Below the pieces are notes generated by a model, which had not been told where the DNA came from, searched no databases, and saw only the letters and a list, made by a program, of their open reading frames with translations. Source: Eubacteriales Family XIII. Incertae Sedis bacterium (GTDB lineage: Bacteria; Bacillota; Clostridia; Peptostreptococcales; Anaerovoracaceae). Taken from it: DNA of 10,572 nucleotides. Shown piece after piece: positions 6,016 through 10,572 of this stretch. A program made the translations under genes and the position numbers. Positions within the stretch are counted from its first letter, which is position 1, and each line of letters opens with the position of its first letter. Where the stretch lies: NCBI GenBank assembly GCA_031254995.1, contig JAIRTJ010000110.1, positions 1 to 10,572 of the forward strand, given 5' to 3'.

Positions 6016-6969
6016 ATGGAAGATATTTCAAAACTCTTAGGCATTCGATACCCGATCATACAAGGCGGCATGGCTTGGATCGCGGATTATCGGCTCGCGG
6101 CGGCCGTATCGAACGGCGGCGGATTGGGCTTGATCGCCGCAGGCAACGCGGACGCCGCCTTTGTTCGCGAACAGATAGCGAAAGCGCGCGAATTGACGGA
6201 CAAACCTTTCGGCGTCAATGTGATGCTGATGAATCCCCATGCGGACGATATCATGCGGATGCTCGCGGAGGAACGGCCTGCGGTCGTCGCGACCGGCGCG
6301 GGCAATCCCGGCAAATACATGCAAACGCTCAAGGACGCGGGCATTTTGGTGTGTCCCGTCGTGGCGTCCGTCGCCTTGGCGGTCAGATTGGCGCGGAGCG
6401 GCGCGGACGCCGTTATCGCGGAGGGAACTGAGGCCGGGGGACATATCGGCGAGCTTACGACCATGGCATTGGTTCCGCAGGTTGCGGACGCTGTGGACAT
6501 TCCCGTCGTCGCGGCCGGCGGAATCGCGGACGGCAGAGGCGTGGCGGCGGCCTGCATGTTGGGCGCGTGCGGCGTACAGGTCGGCACCGCGTTTCTCGTT
6601 GCGGAGGAATGCCGGATCGCGCAAGCATACAAGGACATGATTCTGAAGGCGAAGGATACGGATACGGTCGCGACGGGCAGGAGTACGGGGCATCCCGTGC
6701 GCGTCTTGAAAAATCGCATGTCAAAGGAGACGCTCGCGTTGGAGAGACAGGGGATCGACCCCGAGGATTTTGAGAAAAGAATGGCAGGGACGCTTCGCAT
6801 GGCCGCGGTTGACGGAGACGTCGCGAACGGTTCGGTTATGTCCGGCCAGATCGCGGGTCTGGTCAAACGCGAACGTCCGGCGGCGGAGATCATCAGGGAT
6901 ATGTTCCGCGAAGCGCAGGAAATATACGAGAGCCGTCGCGCTCTTTTCGAAACGGGAGGTCGGATGTGA
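6016..6969 (+). CDS. fabK: Enoyl-[acyl-carrier-protein] reductase FabK (FMN-dependent)
   Basis: FabK reduces trans-2-enoyl-ACP to acyl-ACP in the last step of each type II fatty-acid elongation round. It uses FMN and NAD(P)H and is structurally unrelated to FabI. The 317-residue product has the TIM-barrel pattern of the nitronate monooxygenase/FabK family: YPIIQGGMAWIA (12-23), FGVNVML (65-71), EGTEAGGHIG (136-145) whose His143 matches the FabK active-site histidine, and the flavin-phosphate-binding GGIADGRG (168-175) and GACGVQVGTAF (183-193). Being first in a fab operon favours FabK over a nitronate monooxygenase. ATG 6016 has AAGGAG ten bases upstream; the frame is open further 5' to 5920, which overlaps the promoter and is rejected. 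The last codon and stop (ATGTGA) overlap the GTG of the next small ORF. FabK enzymes are known to be insensitive to triclosan. Confidence 0.93.
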   Translation: MEDISKLLGIRYPIIQGGMAWIADYRLAAAVSNGGGLGLIAAGNADAAFVREQIAKARELTDKPFGVNVMLMNPHADDIMRMLAEERPAVVATGAGNPGKYMQTLKDAGILVCPVVASVALAVRLARSGADAVIAEGTEAGGHIGELTTMALVPQVADAVDIPVVAAGGIADGRGVAAACMLGACGVQVGTAFLVAEECRIAQAYKDMILKAKDTDTVATGRSTGHPVRVLKNRMSKETLALERQGIDPEDFEKRMAGTLRMAAVDGDVANGSVMSGQIAGLVKRERPAAEIIRDMFREAQEIYESRRALFETGGRM

Positions 6970-7046
6970 ACGTGAGTTCTGAAAGCGATGCGTTTCGACC
7001 TTGGGATCTGTTCCCGCGCAAATCGCGCAAATGGGAGCGTTCATGA
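6966..7046 (+). CDS. Unrecognised 26-residue small ORF tiled between fabK and fabD
   Basis: A GTG-initiated frame of 26 codons fills the fabK-fabD gap exactly. Its GTG overlaps the fabK stop (GTGA, 6966-6969) and its TGA overlaps the fabD start (ATGA, 7043-7046). A strong Shine-Dalgarno GGGAGG (6954-6959), inside the end of fabK, is six bases before the GTG. The N-terminal half is polar and acidic (Ser, Glu, Asp). The C-terminal half reads PWDLFPRKSRKWERS, with two Trp and six basic residues. There is no signal peptide or membrane segment. I do not recognise the sequence. It could be a real small protein linked to fatty-acid synthesis, a leader ORF that couples fabK and fabD translation, or a chance frame. 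The start/stop tiling and the ribosome binding site favour translation. Confidence 0.5.
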   Translation: MNVSSESDAFRPWDLFPRKSRKWERS

Positions 7047-8026
7047 AGATAGGAGCGCTTTTTTCGGGACAGGGCGCGCAATATGTCGGCATGGGGAGAG
7101 ACCTGTATGAGAATTTTCCCGCGGCCAAAGACGTGTTTGATCGCGCGGGCGACGATATCAAACATTGGTGTTTCGACGGCGATGAGGATGCGTTGAAACA
7201 GACGGCGATCACGCAACCTGCGGTCTATACCGTGAGCATGGCGGCGTGGGTCTCGTTTCTCGACGAACTCGCGAAGGAAACGCAAGCGCGCGTTGAGATC
7301 GCGGGTATGGCAGGATTCAGCCTCGGAGAATACGCGGCGTATACGGCGTCAGGCGTCGTTGCGGATATCGAGACGGGGCTTGAGATCGTGCGCAAAAGAG
7401 GCGAACTTATGTCGGAAGCCGGTCGGCGTTCGGACGGTTCGCCGCGCGGCGCTATGGCGGCATTGATGGGGTCGCGCGAATCGGTTTTGCGATCCGTAGA
7501 AGCGGCGCGCGGTCGCGACGTGTTGGAGGCCGTGAATTTCAACGCCCCGGGTCAGACCGTCGTCGCCGGCGATAAGGAAGCCGTTGATCGTCTGAAGACG
7601 GTCGGAAGAGACGAGGGCTTGAAGATCATTCCCCTGAACGTGAGCACGGCCTTCCACACTCCCATCATGAACTCCGCGTCGGAAAACTTCAGGCGTTTTC
7701 TCGAGAATTACACGTTCGGGTCGCCGAAAACGCCGCTCTGCTCGAATATTACGGGCAAAAATTTTCTCGACGGAAAACCGAAGGATTCGACGATCGACGC
7801 GTGGGTGCGAGACAGGATGGCGGAGCAGGTCAGACGCCCCGTTCTTTGGCAGGAAACCATAGAGAACATGCGTTCGAACGGCATTCGTTGCTTTGCGGAA
7901 TTCGGGCCGGGCAAGACGTTGACGAAACTTGTCAAGCGAATCGCGCCGGACGCATGCGCCTTCAACGCGGAGGACGGCGAAAGTTTGATGAAGACGATAG
8001 GAGAAATAAGAGATGTTGCACAATAA
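7043..8026 (+). CDS. fabD: Malonyl-CoA:ACP S-malonyltransferase
   Basis: FabD moves malonyl from malonyl-CoA to the ACP phosphopantetheine thiol, supplying the extender unit for FabF. The 327-residue product has the family's FSGQGAQYVGMG opening (7-18), the nucleophile Ser93 in GFSLGE, the malonyl-binding Arg119 in RKRGELM, catalytic His205 in AFHTPIM, NAPGQTVVAG (167-176) and the late FGPGKTLTKLVKR (287-299). The nucleophile motif has Phe where E. coli has His (GHSLG), a variation I believe also occurs in other Bacillota. ATG 7043 is chosen because the family consensus begins at MKIGALFSGQG and GGGAG (7033-7037) lies five bases upstream. Earlier in-frame starts at 7001 and 7031 lack a ribosome binding site. 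Its ATG overlaps the stop of the preceding small ORF, and its end overlaps fabG by 14 bp. Confidence 0.95.
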   Translation: MKIGALFSGQGAQYVGMGRDLYENFPAAKDVFDRAGDDIKHWCFDGDEDALKQTAITQPAVYTVSMAAWVSFLDELAKETQARVEIAGMAGFSLGEYAAYTASGVVADIETGLEIVRKRGELMSEAGRRSDGSPRGAMAALMGSRESVLRSVEAARGRDVLEAVNFNAPGQTVVAGDKEAVDRLKTVGRDEGLKIIPLNVSTAFHTPIMNSASENFRRFLENYTFGSPKTPLCSNITGKNFLDGKPKDSTIDAWVRDRMAEQVRRPVLWQETIENMRSNGIRCFAEFGPGKTLTKLVKRIAPDACAFNAEDGESLMKTIGEIRDVAQ

Positions 8027-8753
8027 GAACGCGATCATTACGGGCGGTACGCGGGGCATCGGTCGCGCGACGGCGATCGAATTCGCAAAAAACGGCGCGA
8101 ACCTGATCCTCACTTACAGAGGGAATGAGGAAGCCGCGGCGGAAACGAGGGACATGCTTGCGGCTTTCGGCGCGAGGACGGAACTGATCAAGGGAGACGC
8201 GGCATCCGCGGATTTTGCTCGTTCGGTCGTCGAGCGAGCAAAGGCGTTGCTCGGCACGGTCGATGTCCTAGTAAATAACGCGGGAATCACGAACGATAAA
8301 TTGTTGCTTCGCATGAAGGCTTCGGACTTCGACGAGGTGATCGCCGCCAATTTGAGCGGAGCATTTTACATGTTGCAGGCGGCGGCGCCGCTCATGACGA
8401 AGCAGAGAAGCGGGCGCGTCATCAATATTTCGTCGATTGCGGGTGTGCGCGGCAATCCGGGGCAGATCAATTACTCGGCGTCGAAAGCAGGTCTGATCGG
8501 TCTGACTCTGTCGGCGGCAAAGGAACTCGGCCCGCGCAACATCACGGTCAACGCCGTGGCGCCGGGCTTCATCGAAACGGACATGACGGATGCGTTGACG
8601 GATGCGCAGAGAGAAGCTTCGTTATCCCGCATCGGTTTGAGGCGCGCGGGGCGGCCGGAGGAGGTCGCGAAATTGATCGCCTTCCTCGCGTCCGACGACG
8701 CTTCGTACATTACGGGTCAGGTGATCGGCGCGGACGGCGGCATGATGATATAA
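8013..8753 (+). CDS. fabG: 3-oxoacyl-[acyl-carrier-protein] reductase
   Basis: FabG reduces 3-ketoacyl-ACP to (3R)-hydroxyacyl-ACP with NADPH. The 246-residue product is a classical short-chain dehydrogenase. It has the cofactor motif TGGTRGIG (10-17), NNAG (88-91), and the catalytic set Asn113 (AANLSG), Ser141 (NISSIAG), Tyr154 and Lys158 (YSASK). PGFIETDM (184-191) and the C-terminal SYITGQVIGADGGMMI are characteristic of FabG. The length is that of E. coli FabG within a few residues. ATG 8013 has AGGAG (7999-8003) nine bases upstream, inside fabD. The gene starts 14 bp before the fabD stop, which suggests translational coupling. Its position between fabD and fabF supports FabG over another short-chain dehydrogenase. 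Confidence 0.95.
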   Translation: MLHNKNAIITGGTRGIGRATAIEFAKNGANLILTYRGNEEAAAETRDMLAAFGARTELIKGDAASADFARSVVERAKALLGTVDVLVNNAGITNDKLLLRMKASDFDEVIAANLSGAFYMLQAAAPLMTKQRSGRVINISSIAGVRGNPGQINYSASKAGLIGLTLSAAKELGPRNITVNAVAPGFIETDMTDALTDAQREASLSRIGLRRAGRPEEVAKLIAFLASDDASYITGQVIGADGGMMI

Positions 8754-8816
8754 CAGGCCTTCGTAAGGGCGGATTTCAATTGATCTAAAAGAACAAATGT
8801 TCGGAAGGAGCGGCAG

Positions 8817-10049
8817 ATGGAACAGAGGGTTGTTGTTACGGGAATCGGCGCGGTCACAGCGCTCGGAAACACGGCGGATGAGACGTGGGAACGCATCAAG
8901 GCGGGGAAACACGGGTTTTCGGAGATCACGAAAATCGATGTGTCGGATTTAAAGGTGAAGATAGGCGCGCAGGTTTGCGGATTTGAATTTCCCGACAAGA
9001 GAGCGGGACGGCGCATGGATCTGTTTTCGCAATACGGGGTCGTCGCGGCCGCGGAGGCGATGGCGCAGGCGGGCTTGAAAAGCGGAGATAATATCGCTCC
9101 TGAGCGGCTTGGCGTCTATGTCGGCAGCGGCATAGGAGGCATCGCCACGTTGGAGAAGGAGATCAGGAAGGGCGAGGAACACGGACTGAGGAAGGTCTCG
9201 CCGGTGCTCGTACCAATGATCATCGGCAATATGCTCGCGGGACAGATCGCCATCGCGAACAACGCGAAGGCATCCGCGCTCGACATCGTGACGGCTTGTT
9301 CCTGCGGCACAAACGCCATAGGCGAAGCGTGGAGGGCCATCCGCCACGGCTATATCGACGCGATCATTGCAGGAGGCGCCGAGGCGCCGTTTGCGCCCAC
9401 GTGTTTTGCGGGCTTCGTGAATATGACGGCCATGTCGCTCAGCAGGGACGCGGATAGGGCGTCCATACCCTTTGATAAGGAAAGAGACGGATTCGTCATG
9501 GGCGAGGGCAGCGCCATGTTGATTCTCGAGTCCATGGATTTCGCTTTGTCGAGGGGCGCGAATATCCTGGCGGAAATCATCGGTTACGGTTCCACGAACG
9601 ACGCCTTTCACATCACGCAGCCCTCGGAGACGGGAGAGGGCGCGGCGCAGGCGATGCGGACGGCTATGGAGACGGCGGGTTTGGCGCCCGAGGACATCTC
9701 ATACATCAACGCCCACGGCACGAGTACGCCGCTGAACGATCTCTGCGAGACGCGGGCGATCAAGTCGGTGTTCGGCGACGCAGCTTACGGCATCCCGGTC
9801 AGCTCGACGAAGTCTATGACCGGGCATATGTTGGGAGCGGCCGGAGCGGCGGAGGCTCTGTTCTGCATCAGGGCGATCAACGATGGTGTCATCCCTCCGA
9901 CCGCGGGATACCGGGTGAAGGACGAAGAACTCGATTTGGATTACGTGACGGACGGTTGCAGGCGGGCCGACGTGCGATGCGCCCTCTCCAATTCGTTGGG
10001 ATTTGGAGGTCACAACGCCACGATTATTTTCAAGCGTTGCGAAGATTGA
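8817..10049 (+). CDS. fabF: 3-oxoacyl-[acyl-carrier-protein] synthase II
   Basis: FabF is the elongating condensing enzyme. It takes an acyl group from ACP onto its cysteine and joins it to malonyl-ACP with loss of CO2. The 410-residue product is a full-length thiolase-fold ketosynthase beginning RVVVTGIGAVTALGN (4-18). The Cys-His-His triad is present: Cys161 in VTACSCGTNAIG, His300 in NAHGTSTPLND and His337 in KSMTGHMLGAAGA, with Lys332. The glycine-rich SLGFGGHNA is at 393-401. Two His residues identify FabF/FabB rather than FabH. The position after the catalytic Cys-Ser is a second Cys (163), where Ser, Thr or Gly is usual. ATG 8817 has AAGGAG (8805-8810) six bases upstream. The 63-bp gap after fabG shows no small ORF, only a GAACA/TGTTC repeat at 8791-8802. 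Confidence 0.95.
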   Translation: MEQRVVVTGIGAVTALGNTADETWERIKAGKHGFSEITKIDVSDLKVKIGAQVCGFEFPDKRAGRRMDLFSQYGVVAAAEAMAQAGLKSGDNIAPERLGVYVGSGIGGIATLEKEIRKGEEHGLRKVSPVLVPMIIGNMLAGQIAIANNAKASALDIVTACSCGTNAIGEAWRAIRHGYIDAIIAGGAEAPFAPTCFAGFVNMTAMSLSRDADRASIPFDKERDGFVMGEGSAMLILESMDFALSRGANILAEIIGYGSTNDAFHITQPSETGEGAAQAMRTAMETAGLAPEDISYINAHGTSTPLNDLCETRAIKSVFGDAAYGIPVSSTKSMTGHMLGAAGAAEALFCIRAINDGVIPPTAGYRVKDEELDLDYVTDGCRRADVRCALSNSLGFGGHNATIIFKRCED

Positions 10050-10085
10050 CGGTTCCGACCGAGAAAAACGCATAAGGAGACGACA

Positions 10086-10514
10086 ATGATACTTGACCGA
10101 GATCAAATCATGGAACTCATTCCGCATCGCGATCCCTTTCTCCTGATCGACGAGATCATAGAATTGGAGCCTGGAAAACGCGCGGTGGCGCGAAAGTATG
10201 TGGATGAAAACGAATACTATTTCAAAGGGCATTTTCCCGAGGAGAAGATCATGCCCGGCGTACTCATCGCGGAAGCCTTGGCGCAGACGGGCGCCGTGGG
10301 CATTCTCTCGCTTCCGGAGAATAAGGGCAAGATCGCTTATTTCGGCGGCATAAAGGACGCGAAATTTCGAGGCAAGGTCGCGCCGGGAGACACGCTCCGA
10401 TTGGAGGTCGATTTGGTGAGAATCAGGAGCAGGGGCGGCATGGGCGCGGGCGTCGCGTACAGCGGCGACCGGGAGGTATGTCGACTCACGATGACATTCA
10501 TGTTCGGCAAATAG
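10086..10514 (+). CDS. fabZ: 3-hydroxyacyl-[acyl-carrier-protein] dehydratase FabZ
   Basis: FabZ removes water from (3R)-hydroxyacyl-ACP to give trans-2-enoyl-ACP, the substrate of FabK. The 142-residue hot-dog-fold product is of normal length. It carries the family opening LIPHRDPFLLIDE (11-23), the active-site His49 in FKGHFPEEKIMPGVL and Glu63 in IAEALAQTGAV, followed by AYFGGIKDAKFRGKVAPGD. ATG 10086 has AAGGAG (10074-10079) six bases upstream. It follows fabF by only 36 bp with no accB (biotin carrier) gene between them, unlike the streptococcal order. FabZ rather than FabA is indicated by the motifs and length. It ends with TAG. Confidence 0.95.
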   Translation: MILDRDQIMELIPHRDPFLLIDEIIELEPGKRAVARKYVDENEYYFKGHFPEEKIMPGVLIAEALAQTGAVGILSLPENKGKIAYFGGIKDAKFRGKVAPGDTLRLEVDLVRIRSRGGMGAGVAYSGDREVCRLTMTFMFGK

Positions 10515-10547
10515 AACGATCGCGCGTCCGATCAAACGCCTTGTTTC

Positions 10548-10572
10548 GGAGGAAGGATTTGCATATGGAACC
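10548..10572 (+). CDS. Start of the next gene of the fab operon (cut by window edge)
   Basis: GGAGGAAGG (10548-10556) is a strong ribosome binding site eight bases before ATG 10565. Only Met-Glu-Pro is visible before the window ends, so the product cannot be named. From the usual order of such operons an acetyl-CoA carboxylase subunit gene would be expected, but this is inference. The coding part begins at 10565. Confidence 0.55.

Noticed and set aside
6087..6893. 268-codon open frame on the minus strand
   Set aside because: It lies fully within fabK on the opposite strand, has low-complexity Ala/Ser/Pro/Thr content and no family resemblance.
7001..7042. Longer N-terminus for FabD starting at 7001 or 7031
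   Set aside because: Neither start has a suitable Shine-Dalgarno. The family N-terminus starts at the ATG at 7043 with GGGAG five bases upstream.
9699..10535. 278-codon open frame on the minus strand across fabF/fabZ
   Set aside because: It is a shadow of two well-supported genes, with no plausible ribosome binding site or domain.

Overview
The window reads as chromosomal DNA from a bacterium, most likely a moderately GC-rich member of the Bacillota (Clostridia-like). The evidence for this is strong AGGAGG-type ribosome binding sites, good sigma-A promoters (including one perfect TTGACA-17-TATAAT), a YerC/YecD-type small TrpR-like regulator, and a fatty-acid cluster that uses FabK rather than FabI as enoyl-ACP reductase. 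The lineage is inferred from gene content only. I see no insertion sequences, phage genes, CRISPR arrays, tRNAs or rRNAs.

Layout. (1) Positions 2-1135 hold the 3' part of recJ on the + strand, cut by the window edge. (2) It meets head-on, 22 bp away, a sodium:solute symporter on the - strand (1158-2696). The symporter has its own promoter at 2964-2992 and a long, hairpin-rich leader. (3) A small TrpR-like regulator, yerC (3142-3438, -), is transcribed from a perfect consensus promoter and points away from a D-2-hydroxyacid dehydrogenase (3772-4737, +), which has its own promoter. Inverted repeats flank both promoters. (4) Two stacked terminator-like hairpins lead directly into an extended -10 promoter for an AEC-family permease (4921-5868). 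(5) From a TTGACA-17-TACAAT promoter at 5920-5948, a type II fatty-acid synthesis operon runs to the right edge: fabK, a 26-codon small ORF, fabD, fabG, fabF, fabZ, and the first codons of another gene at 10565.

How the genes work together. FabD loads malonyl groups onto ACP. FabF condenses malonyl-ACP with the growing acyl-ACP, FabG reduces the 3-keto group, FabZ dehydrates the 3-hydroxyacyl-ACP and FabK reduces the resulting enoyl-ACP. Together they make one complete elongation cycle. FabH, ACP and acetyl-CoA carboxylase are not in the window. The other genes (DNA repair nuclease, two transporters, dehydrogenase, regulator) look like independent housekeeping or metabolic units.

The most unusual item is the 26-codon ORF at 6966-7046. 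It fills the gap between fabK and fabD exactly, with a GTGA overlap at its start, an ATGA overlap at its end, and a well-placed Shine-Dalgarno. I do not recognise its product.
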